From positions 807,997 through 871,996 of the forward strand of contig NZ_LR027603.1 of NCBI RefSeq assembly GCF_900605495.1: a DNA stretch of 64,000 nucleotides, read 5' to 3'. Below the pieces are notes generated by a model that ran no database searches, was not told where the DNA came from, and saw nothing but the letters and a program-made list of their open reading frames with translations. Below are positions 43,150 to 51,567 of the stretch, in pieces. The stretch comes from Bacilliculturomica massiliensis (lineage in GTDB: Bacteria; Bacillota; Clostridia; Peptostreptococcales; Anaerovoracaceae). How positions within the stretch are numbered: the first letter of the stretch is position 1; each line of letters opens with the position of its first letter. A program made the translations under genes and the position numbers.

Positions 43150-44277
43150 ATGAGGATTACTAAAATTAAGGTGACAAGGCTGAAAATACCCCTGAAAAAG
43201 CCATATGTCTTGTCGAAGGAGTATGGCGTTTTAAAGGATACGCAGCCGGTGATCGTGACGGTATATACCGATCACGGTACGGAGGGATACGGCGAATGCG
43301 ATCCATGGCCGCTGTTTACGGGAGACAGCGCGCCCATCAGTTATCTGGCGCTCTGCGCGCACATAGGGCCGGCGCTGATCGGAGCCGATCCCTGCAATAT
43401 CAGCGAGATCCATCAGATCATGGACCGTACGATCCGCAATATGCAGCTGACGAAATCCGCGGTGGACATGGCGTGTTACGATATTCTGGGAAAACACTGC
43501 GATGTTCCGGTGCACTGTCTGCTTGGAGGCAAGCGGAGGGATGAGATCCCTGTCATGTGGTCGGTAGGTGGAGGATCGCCGGAAGAGATGGCCCAGGAGG
43601 TCCTGAAGGTCAAGGAGGAAGGCTATCAGGGCTGCATGATCAAAGTGGGAGGCGCGGATCACAAACTTGACGCCCGGCGCGTCATTCAGGTCAGACAGGC
43701 TGTGGGCCCGGATTTTCCTCTGGTGGCGGACGCCAATCAGGGATGGGATGTAAACACGGCGATCCGGTTTGCCAGACAGGTGGAAGAGTGCGGACTGATG
43801 TTTTTCGAGCAGCCTGTCCAAAGCTGGGATACGGAGGGACTGGCGCGGGTCAGAAGAAGCGTCCCCATGCCGGTATCGGCGGACGAGGGCGTCGCTACCA
43901 TTCAGGATGCGGTCAGACTGGTGAAAGAGAAAGCCGCGGATATCTTCAGCATTAAAGTCACAAAACACGGGGGGATCGGACCGGCGAGGGAGATCTGTTC
44001 CTATGCACGGGCGAACGGGATCCAGCTTTTTTTCAACTCCATGATCGAGGAAGGGATCACACAGGCTGCAAGTCTGGCGCTGGGGGCGTGGGCGGAGGAC
44101 CTTGTGCCTATGGGTCACGCCTATTTTTCACCGCTGCGGCTGGAGCGTGATATTTCTACTTTCTCAAGCCAGATCCACAGCGGCTTTATACAGGTGAACG
44201 GCTTGCCGGGTCTTGGCGTGGAGTTGGACGGGGAGGCGATCGAACGTTATTCGGAAGAGAGTTACACGGTGGAATGA
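43150..44277 (+). CDS. Mandelate racemase / muconate lactonizing enzyme family protein (enolase superfamily)
   Basis: A 375-residue enzyme with the enolase-superfamily capping domain and a (beta/alpha)7-beta barrel. Metal ligands are visible in ADANQGW (D), FFEQP (E) and SADEG (D/E), and barrel lysines in GCMIKVGG and FSIKVTKHGG. It would abstract the alpha proton of a carboxylate; dipeptide epimerase, muconate lactonizing, N-acylamino-acid racemase or sugar-acid dehydratase chemistry are all possible. ATG 43150 follows GGAGGAAGAC; an upstream in-frame ATG at 43114 is less likely. First gene of a catabolic operon. Confidence 0.9.
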   Translation: MRITKIKVTRLKIPLKKPYVLSKEYGVLKDTQPVIVTVYTDHGTEGYGECDPWPLFTGDSAPISYLALCAHIGPALIGADPCNISEIHQIMDRTIRNMQLTKSAVDMACYDILGKHCDVPVHCLLGGKRRDEIPVMWSVGGGSPEEMAQEVLKVKEEGYQGCMIKVGGADHKLDARRVIQVRQAVGPDFPLVADANQGWDVNTAIRFARQVEECGLMFFEQPVQSWDTEGLARVRRSVPMPVSADEGVATIQDAVRLVKEKAADIFSIKVTKHGGIGPAREICSYARANGIQLFFNSMIEEGITQAASLALGAWAEDLVPMGHAYFSPLRLERDISTFSSQIHSGFIQVNGLPGLGVELDGEAIERYSEESYTVE

Positions 44278-44311
44278 AGTGACGACGTGACACGCGTCAG
44301 GAGGTTTCTCT

Positions 44312-45721
44312 ATGAATATGTTGGTATTATCCGTAATCGGGTTCGTGGTCCTCATGCTTGTGGTGGGAATTATCGTATCAAAGAAGGTCAACGACGCGGA
44401 AGATTTTTTCGTGGGCGGACGTCAGGTCCCCGCCTTTCTGATCATTGCCACGCTTCTCGCCTCGGAGGTAGGAGGAGGAGTTATGCTGGGGTCTGTGGGT
44501 CTGGCATACTCTCACGGCTGGGGAGCCGTGTGGTATGTGGCTCCGGTGTCGGCCGGACTGATCCTGTTTGGAATTTTTATGTCGAGACGGTTGAAGCGCG
44601 ATGCAGACGAAAAGGGGTATCAGTCGATGTTCGACTGGCTGGCCGGACGTTTTGAAAATTATAAGCCCCTTCGAGCCGTAGGCGGCACCGTTATGCTCAT
44701 TGGCTTCATCGGCGCGCTGGCTTCACAGTTTGTGGCGATGGGGACCGCGCTGACCAGCGTTACGAACCTGAGTATGTCGGCTGCGATATTTATAGGCGGC
44801 GCGGTTATCGTGCTGTACAGCACCATGGGAGGATTGCTCTCCGTCATGTGGACGGATCTGCTGCAGGCCTGCGTCTTTCTGTTCGGAATGATCGTTTTGA
44901 TGCCCATGCTGCTCAGCAGACCGGAGGTGGGAGGATTTTCGGGCCTGGCCGCGTCTGTGCCGGACAGTTTTTTCGACGTCTGGAATGTGAATACGGGCCA
45001 GTGGCGCCTGACTACCCTGGTAACAATGTCCATCGCGCCTTTTGTCCGCCAGTATTATTACCAGCGGATGTTTGCCGCCAGGACGCCGGCCGTCGCACAG
45101 GGGAGCATCTTCGCCCAGGCTGTGCTGGTGCTGGTGATCACAGCCTGGACCTGCGTGGTGGGGATGTGTACCTATCTGATCAATCCCAATCTGGAGAATC
45201 CGGAAAGCGCCATGCCCTGGGTGCTCTCCACGGTGCTGCCTCCTGTAGTAGCCGCCATCTTGCTTGGTGCGATCACAGCCTGCGTTATGTCCACGGCGGA
45301 TACCTTCGTCAACTCTGCGTCGCTTACCTTTGTCCGCGACGTCTATGGGGCCATTGCGGGGGAACTGGACGGAAAGAAAGCGCTGAAGCTGGCGCGGGTA
45401 TCCTCGCTTGCCATCGGCGCGCTGGCTCTGGTCATCGCACTGTTTTCCAGTTCTGTCATCAGTGCCATCATGAATGCGTGGGCCATACTGGGCGGAGGGC
45501 TGTTTGTGCCGATGATCGTCTCGTATTTCTGGAAGAAGGCCAGAAAGGAGGGCGTGATCGCGTCCATGGCAGGGGGACTGCTGATGACCCTGGCGCTGAC
45601 GCTGTTAAAGACCCGGGTGCCGGCCATCATAGGCGGAGTGCTGGTGTCCTTCCTGTTGCTGGTGACGGTCAGCATTTGGGTGGATAAAACAAGATCGGTA
45701 TCGCAGAAAAAAGTGGGGTGA
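44312..45721 (+). CDS. Sodium:solute symporter family transporter
   Basis: A 469-residue membrane transporter of the SSS family (LeuT-like fold) with about 13 helices. It begins MNMLVLSVIGFVVLMLVVGI, then KKVNDAEDFFVGGRQVPAF, the standard SSS opening (start quoted), and later GAITACVMSTADTFVNSASL (about 328-347), the conserved Na2-site segment. The substrate is unknown; operon context suggests an opine or amino-acid derivative handled by the flanking enzymes. Its stop overlaps the next frame. Confidence 0.93.
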   Translation: MNMLVLSVIGFVVLMLVVGIIVSKKVNDAEDFFVGGRQVPAFLIIATLLASEVGGGVMLGSVGLAYSHGWGAVWYVAPVSAGLILFGIFMSRRLKRDADEKGYQSMFDWLAGRFENYKPLRAVGGTVMLIGFIGALASQFVAMGTALTSVTNLSMSAAIFIGGAVIVLYSTMGGLLSVMWTDLLQACVFLFGMIVLMPMLLSRPEVGGFSGLAASVPDSFFDVWNVNTGQWRLTTLVTMSIAPFVRQYYYQRMFAARTPAVAQGSIFAQAVLVLVITAWTCVVGMCTYLINPNLENPESAMPWVLSTVLPPVVAAILLGAITACVMSTADTFVNSASLTFVRDVYGAIAGELDGKKALKLARVSSLAIGALALVIALFSSSVISAIMNAWAILGGGLFVPMIVSYFWKKARKEGVIASMAGGLLMTLALTLLKTRVPAIIGGVLVSFLLLVTVSIWVDKTRSVSQKKVG

Positions 45722-45723
45722 GC

Positions 45724-46806
45724 ATGATGAAAGAAAAAAAGTGGGCAGTGATAGGAGCGGGGAACGGAGGACAGGCGGTGGCCGGCCATCTGGCCCTGCT
45801 GGGACAGACCGTGAGGATTTTCGACGTAGTCAGGGAAACGGTGGACGAGATAAACCGCCGGGGCGGCATCTCCGTCTCACATGCACTGAGCGGGTTTGGA
45901 AAAATCGAATTTGCCACGTGCGAGATGGAGGAGGCGCTGAATGGGGCGGACAATGTGATGATCGTCCTGCCGTCGATCCACCATGAAAGCATCGCGGCAA
46001 AATGCGCGCCGTTTCTCAGGGACGGGCAGGTCGTACTGCTCCATCCGGAGGCTTCCTGCGGCGCATTGGCCTTCAGGAAGGCGCTGAGCGACGCGGGCTG
46101 CCGGGCGGATATAACGCTGGGAGCGGTCAACACGCTTCTTTATTCCTGCAGGTCCGTGGCGCCAGGCGATGTTTATATCTACGGCATCAAGAAGGAGGTC
46201 CAGCTGGCCGCCATGCCGGCGTCCAGGATCGTCACCCTGTCGGAAAATATCTGTTCGGTTTTGCCGTGGATGAAGCCTGTGGCCAATGTTCTCGTGACCA
46301 GCCTGAGCAATCCCAACGCTATGATGCATCCGGCGCCTATGCTGCTCAACACCTCCAGACTTGAATCCAACCAGCCCTTTGAGTATTATCATGAAGGAAT
46401 TACGCCCAGCATCGGCCGATTTATAGAAAATATGGACCGGGAACGGCTTGCTCTGGGCGAAGCATTCGGTCTGAGACTGGACAATATACGCGAACTCTAT
46501 GTAAAGATGTACGGCTGTGATAACGCAGATACGCCGCTGTATCAGATCTGCAGGAACAATCCATCCTATGAGGGGATCATGGCTGGAGATACCCTTCGGA
46601 CCCGGTATGTTCTGGAGGATATCCCGTATTCCCTGCGGTCGATACAATCCCTGGCGCATATTGCAGGCGTGGAGACGCCTCACATTGATACCATCGTTTC
46701 TCTGGCTGAAGAGATGCTGCCCGGCGAGATCGACGAGGGCAGAACGGAAGCCGCATTGGGAATTGCAGGCATGAGTCCGGACCAGCTCCTGGGATACATA
46801 GGGTAG
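45724..46806 (+). CDS. NAD/NADP octopine/nopaline dehydrogenase family protein
   Basis: A 360-residue opine-dehydrogenase-like protein. The Rossmann motif is VIGAGNGGQAVAGHLA (about 8-23). The C-terminal octopine-DH domain has NPNAMMHPAP and the conserved histidine region FEYYHEGITPSIGRFIENMD (start quoted). Family members reversibly join an amino acid and a 2-oxo acid by reductive amination; in a catabolic operon the oxidative, opine-splitting direction is likely. ATG 45724 lies six bases after GTGGGG and three bases after the symporter stop, so coupled translation is likely. Confidence 0.88.
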   Translation: MMKEKKWAVIGAGNGGQAVAGHLALLGQTVRIFDVVRETVDEINRRGGISVSHALSGFGKIEFATCEMEEALNGADNVMIVLPSIHHESIAAKCAPFLRDGQVVLLHPEASCGALAFRKALSDAGCRADITLGAVNTLLYSCRSVAPGDVYIYGIKKEVQLAAMPASRIVTLSENICSVLPWMKPVANVLVTSLSNPNAMMHPAPMLLNTSRLESNQPFEYYHEGITPSIGRFIENMDRERLALGEAFGLRLDNIRELYVKMYGCDNADTPLYQICRNNPSYEGIMAGDTLRTRYVLEDIPYSLRSIQSLAHIAGVETPHIDTIVSLAEEMLPGEIDEGRTEAALGIAGMSPDQLLGYIG

Positions 46807-46847
46807 GCTTCTTATGCCGCGTGCATGGGGAATGTCTGAAAGGCGGA

Positions 46848-46884
46848 AAGGCGGGGACGGCCGGTGTGCTGTCCCCGCCTTGTA
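46848..46884 (+). terminator. Terminator after the opine-dehydrogenase-like gene
   Basis: AAGGCGGGGAC and GTCCCCGCCTT form a perfect 11-bp stem with a 12-base loop. The T-rich tail is short and merges with the next -35 box. Confidence 0.6.
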
Positions 46885-46913
46885 TTGACATGAAAATGAA
46901 AAGTGAATATAAT
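46885..46913 (+). promoter_or_regulatory. Consensus sigma-A promoter of the GntR gene
   Basis: TTGACA, 17 bases, TATAAT: both boxes perfect. Confidence 0.85.
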
Positions 46914-46962
46914 AGATAAATAGATAGAAATGGTAATTCGAGTCAGACATAAGGAGATGTGT

Positions 46963-47724
46963 ATGATTCCCACTGTGAAAAAAGTAAATTTGAGCACGCA
47001 GCTGGTCGAAGCAATGGTGAAGCTGATCGAAACGGGCGACTGGAAGATCGGAATGAAGCTGCCCAGCGAGGTGGACATGGCTGTGTCGTTTCATGTGAGC
47101 CGCAATATCATGCGTGAATCTCTGAAGGTGATGGAAAAATTCGGGATACTGGATTCGCAGGCGGGAAAGGGGACCTTCGTCTCCGATACGGCGGTCATCA
47201 ATATACACAACATGCACTTTTTCGAGAGCTTGAAAAGTAATTCTTCCATCGAGATGCTCCTGGAGACGAGGCTGATCATAGAACCGGAGCTGACCTATTA
47301 TGCGACGCTGCGGTGTACGGATGAGGAGATCAGAAGTTTGCGGGATATTCTGCAAAATGATGTGAAGAAGCATGAGATCCTGAACTTTTTTCACACGGAC
47401 GACTTTGATTTTCACGTTTACATCGCCCGGTATTCCCGAAATACCATCCTGTCCAATCTGCTGTTTACCATACTGGATCAGCTGAAATCCAGCGATTACG
47501 CAAAGTTCAATAATTATGTGGACGTGGATGTAAAAAATGAGAGCTTCGTCGATCATCTCACGCTGCTTGAAGCTATGGAGAAACGGGACCCTCTGCTTGC
47601 CAGGGACATCATGTACGATCATATTTTTTCCAGGATCACGATCATCAATTCATCCTACGATACGGATATGATCCTCTCCCGGAAGAGAAAAGAGGAGCGC
47701 ATGGCGGAGGAAAAGGAAAAATAA
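46963..47724 (+). CDS. GntR-family regulator, FadR subfamily
   Basis: A 253-residue repressor-type protein. The N-terminal winged helix is LVEAMVKLIETGDWKIGMKLPSEVDMAVSFHVSRNIMRESLKVM (about 10-53; only its landmarks LPSE and SRNIMRESL are diagnostic). The all-helical FCD ligand domain follows, with its metal/ligand residues around DDFDFHVYIAR and HLTLLEAMEKRD. ATG 46963 follows AAGGAGAT by seven bases. It sits at the end of the enolase/symporter/opine-dehydrogenase operon but has its own promoter, and probably senses that pathway's substrate. Confidence 0.9.
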   Translation: MIPTVKKVNLSTQLVEAMVKLIETGDWKIGMKLPSEVDMAVSFHVSRNIMRESLKVMEKFGILDSQAGKGTFVSDTAVINIHNMHFFESLKSNSSIEMLLETRLIIEPELTYYATLRCTDEEIRSLRDILQNDVKKHEILNFFHTDDFDFHVYIARYSRNTILSNLLFTILDQLKSSDYAKFNNYVDVDVKNESFVDHLTLLEAMEKRDPLLARDIMYDHIFSRITIINSSYDTDMILSRKRKEERMAEEKEK

Positions 47725-47804
47725 GCCGCCGGCGCGAGAAGACAAAGAGAAAGCGAACAAGGGAATAAGAGAAGCGAAGGATAAGGATTACGATACCATG
47801 GAGG

Positions 47805-47858
47805 GATGCTTATGGCGCTGCGGCCAATGGACCGCAGCGACAGCAAGCATCTTTTTTT
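47805..47858 (+). terminator. Terminator of the GntR gene, two-part stem
   Basis: Outer GATGCTT/AAGCATC and inner GCTGCGG/CCGCAGC stems are separated by an internal loop, followed at once by T7. Confidence 0.75.
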
Positions 47859-48023
47859 GTGGATTTTTAGGCTGTTTTACAGGGAATGGGCTGGTAAAGG
47901 CGGGCGGTTTGAAGAAGATCTGCGGGAGCGGAGGGTCATCCATATTTCATCTATATTTCAGCCATATTGGGTCGTTTTTGCCTGGCAGAACGAAGTCTGG
48001 AAATAAAACGGCAAAATATATAT

Positions 48024-48051
48024 TTGAAATTTTTGTAAACTGTGCTACAAT
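48024..48051 (+). promoter_or_regulatory. Promoter of yraN and downstream genes
   Basis: TTGAAA, 16 bases, TACAAT, about 90 bases before ATG 48141. Confidence 0.6.
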
Positions 48052-48140
48052 AGTATATACCATAATATTACATATGGAAGATATTAAACTATATCGAATG
48101 TTATTTGACAGACGGAAGCGGCAAGGGAGAGGAGATCATC

Positions 48141-48521
48141 ATGGGCTTAGAGATGAATTTGAAACTGGTCCTGAAGACGGAATTGGGGCATTGGGGCGAG
48201 ACGGAGGCGTGCCGGTACCTGCGGCGCTGCGGATATGAGATCGTGGATCGAAATTTCCGCTGCCGGATGGGAGAACTGGACATTGTGGCGAGGAAAGGCG
48301 AGCTGCTCTGCTTTGTCGAGGTGAAGACGCGGCGCAGCCTCCGCTGCGGACTGCCCGGCGAGGCGATCAACGGGAGGAAGAAAAGTCACATACTGCGGGC
48401 GGTACAGTTTTATCTGGTGTCGCACTGCATCATCGATATGGATTTCCGGGTGGATGCCATCGAATTGCTGCAGTGGGAGGACCGGTTTTATATCAGACAT
48501 ACAGAAAATATATTATCGTAA
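48141..48521 (+). CDS. yraN: YraN family protein (UPF0102), endonuclease-like
   Basis: A 126-residue protein of the UPF0102 family with a restriction-endonuclease-like fold. The motif GELDIVARKGELLCFVEVKTRR contains the (E/D)-ExK-type residues D, E and K of the PD-(D/E)XK core (start quoted). Biological role unknown. ATG 48141 follows GGAGATC; a frame from 48105 would add 12 residues that are not family-like. Pairing with comM and dprA is common. Confidence 0.88.
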   Translation: MGLEMNLKLVLKTELGHWGETEACRYLRRCGYEIVDRNFRCRMGELDIVARKGELLCFVEVKTRRSLRCGLPGEAINGRKKSHILRAVQFYLVSHCIIDMDFRVDAIELLQWEDRFYIRHTENILS

Positions 48522-48626
48522 ACAGAACTGGCGCTTGCCGCGTCTAAGAAAGGGAGAGCGCGGATGCCCAGTCCTGGGGCGGAGAATCGCAGATGATCGA
48601 GATAGTGTGAGAAAAGGGGGTACTGA

Positions 48627-50216
48627 ATGTACGCGAGAGTGGAAACGGGCGTGCTGTACGGGCTGGCGGCGGAGTCTGCGTCGGTGGAGGCCGATCTGGC
48701 TCCGGGGCTTCCGGGATTTTTTATCGTGGGGCTGGCCGATCTGGCCGTCCGGGAAGCGAAAGAGAGGATTCGGGCGGCGCTTGGCAACGAGGGCTGCCGT
48801 TTTCCCAGCCGCAGGATAACGGTGAATCTGGCTCCGGCAGGGATCAGAAAAGAGGGCACCCATTTTGATCTGCCCATTGCAGTCAGCGTACTGGCGGCGG
48901 AGGGCAGGATACCTGCGGAAGCCTTGTCCGGCTGCGCCTTTTTGGGGGAGCTGTCCCTGGACGGCAGGGTGACCAGGGTGGACGGCGTGCTGCCCCTGCT
49001 TATTGGCCTTCAGCAAAAGAAGATCACCCGGATCTTCCTTCCCCAGGATAATCTGGAGGAAGGACTGCTGCTGAAAGATCTGATGTTGTATCCGGTCTCC
49101 AGACTTGGCCAGGTCCTGGAGCATTTCAGGGGAGAACAGAGCATCGAGCCCCGGCGGGCTTCGGGGAAAAGCACAGTGAAAAGGGCGGGCCGGCCGGTGG
49201 CCGCAGCGATGGATTTCGCGGACGTGGCGGGACAGGAAAGCGTCAAGCAGATCGTCACAGCCGCTGCTGCGGCCTCCCATGGACTGCTTCTGGTGGGGCC
49301 GCCGGGGGTGGGAAAGACTATGATCTGCCGCCGGGTGGCGGGCATCCTTCCGCCGCTTACATACGAAGAACAGCTGGAGGTGACGAAAATATACAGCGTG
49401 GCGGGAAAGCTGACGGAATCACAGCCCATCATTGTGGAGCGTCCCTTTCGGGCGCCTCACCACAGCCTTACCGCGGCGGCCTTCGCAGGAGGCGGGGCCA
49501 GACCCTGCCCGGGCGAGATCTCACTGGCTCACCGGGGCGTGCTTTTTCTGGACGAACTGCCCCAGTTTCAGGGAAAGATACTGGAGCTTTTGCGGACGCC
49601 GCTGGAGGACGGGGCGGTGACGATATCGAGGATAGGCGGAGACGTGACGTTTCCGGCCGATTTTATGCTGGTCGCCGCCATGAATCCCTGCAAATGCGGG
49701 TATTTTGGGGATGAAAACCACAGCTGCACCTGTACGGAAGCTCAGCTTCAGGCTTATCAGAGCCGTCTTTCCGGCCCGCTTCTGGATCGCATCGATATCC
49801 GCGTGGAGATGTCGCCGTCTGCCTGCCTGCCGGGGGCGGCGGAACAGATGAAGGAACAGATGGCGGAACAGGGAACAAGCCGAAAGCGGCGTCCTCTTAC
49901 CTCGGCGGATATGCGCACCCAGGTGGAGGAGGCCAGAAAAATACAGCGGGAGCGTTATCGCAGGGAAAACATTTTGTATAATTCTGAGTTAACATCAGGG
50001 TTAATAAAGAAATATTGTACGCTCTCCGTCCCCGGCCGGGAGCTTCTCAGAGCCGCTTATTCCCATTATCATCTCTCGGCCCGGGCGGGGGACAAGGTCC
50101 TGCGCCTGGCGCGGACCATAGCGGATCTCTCGGGGTGCCGGACGATCGGCGAAGAGCATCTGGCGGAGGCCCTCCAATACCGGTGTACAGAGAAGATCTA
50201 CCGCGGAAGGAGCTGA
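48627..50216 (+). CDS. comM: YifB/ComM family Mg-chelatase-like AAA+ ATPase
   Basis: A 529-residue hexameric helicase-type ATPase that in competent bacteria promotes branch migration during natural transformation. The N-terminal ChlI-like domain has EADLAPGLPGFFIVGL, ITVNLAPA and a FDLPIA motif; the AAA+ core has Walker A GPPGVGKT (about 222) and Walker B LFLDELP. A four-cysteine segment, CKCGYFGDENHSCTC, is typical. A GGGG site precedes ATG 48627. dprA follows directly, pointing to a DNA-uptake or recombination role. Confidence 0.93.
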   Translation: MYARVETGVLYGLAAESASVEADLAPGLPGFFIVGLADLAVREAKERIRAALGNEGCRFPSRRITVNLAPAGIRKEGTHFDLPIAVSVLAAEGRIPAEALSGCAFLGELSLDGRVTRVDGVLPLLIGLQQKKITRIFLPQDNLEEGLLLKDLMLYPVSRLGQVLEHFRGEQSIEPRRASGKSTVKRAGRPVAAAMDFADVAGQESVKQIVTAAAAASHGLLLVGPPGVGKTMICRRVAGILPPLTYEEQLEVTKIYSVAGKLTESQPIIVERPFRAPHHSLTAAAFAGGGARPCPGEISLAHRGVLFLDELPQFQGKILELLRTPLEDGAVTISRIGGDVTFPADFMLVAAMNPCKCGYFGDENHSCTCTEAQLQAYQSRLSGPLLDRIDIRVEMSPSACLPGAAEQMKEQMAEQGTSRKRRPLTSADMRTQVEEARKIQRERYRRENILYNSELTSGLIKKYCTLSVPGRELLRAAYSHYHLSARAGDKVLRLARTIADLSGCRTIGEEHLAEALQYRCTEKIYRGRS

Positions 50217-50220
50217 GTTG

Positions 50221-51456
50221 ATGAAACATCCGTACAGAACGCCGGCGGCAGGCAGGACAGGATCCGTACCGCCGAAAGATGAAGGGCCGGCCCATGGACT
50301 GCCGGTGTGCGCACCGCAGGAGAATAAACTGATATATGATCTGTGGATGGACTCGATCCGTGGGCTTTCCCCGCAGAAAAAGCGGGAGCTGGCAGAGCGT
50401 TGGGGCGGCAGCAGAGGTGTATTTGAGGCGGGCGCCGCGGAGATCTGCTTTGCCGCCACGGGGAAAAACCTGAGAGAGCATCCCGAAGGGGAACGCTGGA
50501 AGGCTGTGTTTTCCACAGATATGGACCAGCCGGAGAGAGTGCTTGCGGTTATGGAGAAAAAGGGGATCCGCGCCGCTGCTCTGACGGATCCGGATTATCC
50601 GGCAAGTCTTCTGGAGATCCAGGATCCGCCCTGGCTGCTGTATTACAGGGGCTGCCGTCCTGTCTGGGATCGGGCGGGGTTTGGCGTGGTGGGAGCCAGG
50701 CACTGTACAGAGTACGGCAGATGGGCCGCCTTTGAACTGGGCGGAATGCTGGCTGGAGCCGGTATCACAGTGATCAGCGGAATGGCCGCAGGGATCGACG
50801 CGGAGGCGCACCGGGGAGCTCTGAGGGGAGACAGGGACGGCGGGAAAGACAGATCGGCCCGCGAAAGGGCAGCGACCATCGCAGTGTTCGGCTGTGGTGT
50901 GGATATCTGCTATCCCAGATCCAATTCAAAATTGATGGGAGAGATACTGGAGCGCGGCGCGGTGGTGTCCGAGGTGCCTCCGGGAACGGAACCCCGGCCT
51001 TATTTTTTCCCCAGGAGAAACCGCATCATCAGCGGACTTTCCTCGGGGGTAGCCGTGATGGAGGCGGGACTTAGAAGCGGTTCGCTGATCACGGCTGGGC
51101 TGGCGGCGGAGCAGGGCAGGGACGTGTTTGCCCTTCCCGGAGATATCAGCCGACAGGCCAGTATCGGAACGAACATGCTGATCCGGGACGGCGCTGTTCC
51201 CATTGTGGCGTTTGCGGACGTTTTGGAGGAATTGGGACTGCCCATCGAGAATGACAGAAATTTTACGGTCCGGGAACTGGGAAAGGATGAGCTGGAACTG
51301 GTAAGAGAGGTGAGCGCCTGCGGCGGCGCGACGGTGGATCTGCTGGCCCTGCGGCTGGGTTTTTCCGTGGGAAAAGTGAACGCGCTGGTGACCGTTCTGG
51401 AAATGAAGGGAATATTACGGACCGCTTTGGGAAAAATTTTTATTGCAAAATCATAA
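50221..51456 (+). CDS. dprA: DNA-processing protein DprA
   Basis: A 411-residue protein that loads RecA onto incoming single-stranded DNA. It has an N-terminal SAM/HhH-like region (about 35-110), the Rossmann-fold DprA domain with VVGARHCTEYG (variant of GSR), SGMAAGIDAEAH, FGCGVDICYPRSN and PRRNRIISGLS, and a C-terminal winged helix (VDLLALRLGFSVGKVNALV). An insertion of about 15 charged residues, GDRDGGKDRSARERA, follows the GIDAEAH motif. The extended N-terminal tail of about 35 residues is also unusual. ATG 50221 starts four bases after the comM stop. Confidence 0.93.
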   Translation: MKHPYRTPAAGRTGSVPPKDEGPAHGLPVCAPQENKLIYDLWMDSIRGLSPQKKRELAERWGGSRGVFEAGAAEICFAATGKNLREHPEGERWKAVFSTDMDQPERVLAVMEKKGIRAAALTDPDYPASLLEIQDPPWLLYYRGCRPVWDRAGFGVVGARHCTEYGRWAAFELGGMLAGAGITVISGMAAGIDAEAHRGALRGDRDGGKDRSARERAATIAVFGCGVDICYPRSNSKLMGEILERGAVVSEVPPGTEPRPYFFPRRNRIISGLSSGVAVMEAGLRSGSLITAGLAAEQGRDVFALPGDISRQASIGTNMLIRDGAVPIVAFADVLEELGLPIENDRNFTVRELGKDELELVREVSACGGATVDLLALRLGFSVGKVNALVTVLEMKGILRTALGKIFIAKS

Positions 51457-51471
51457 AAGAACAAATATAAT
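51443..51471 (+). promoter_or_regulatory. Promoter of topA
   Basis: TTGCAA, 17 bases, TATAAT. It overlaps the last codons of dprA and leaves a leader of about 90 bases. Confidence 0.65.
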
Positions 51472-51567
51472 CATTCTTTGTAGCGAAGATTTATTTTTTT
51501 CTATATATAATAATGTAGAAATACAAGTTGAGATTTATTTAAAGGGAGCACAGAGGAGGAACGTCGG

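Larger units (their letters stand above)
47725..48140. other. Intergenic region before yraN
   Basis: Contains the GntR terminator (47805-47858) and the yraN promoter (48024-48051). An open frame from 47812 runs through the terminator stem and is not accepted as a gene. Confidence 0.5.

Noticed and set aside
47812-48006. A 64-codon frame starting MALRPMDRSDSKHLFLWIF with GGAGGG six bases upstream
   Set aside because: Its start and first codons are the two-part stem and T7 run of the terminator at 47805-47858, and the protein resembles nothing I recognise.
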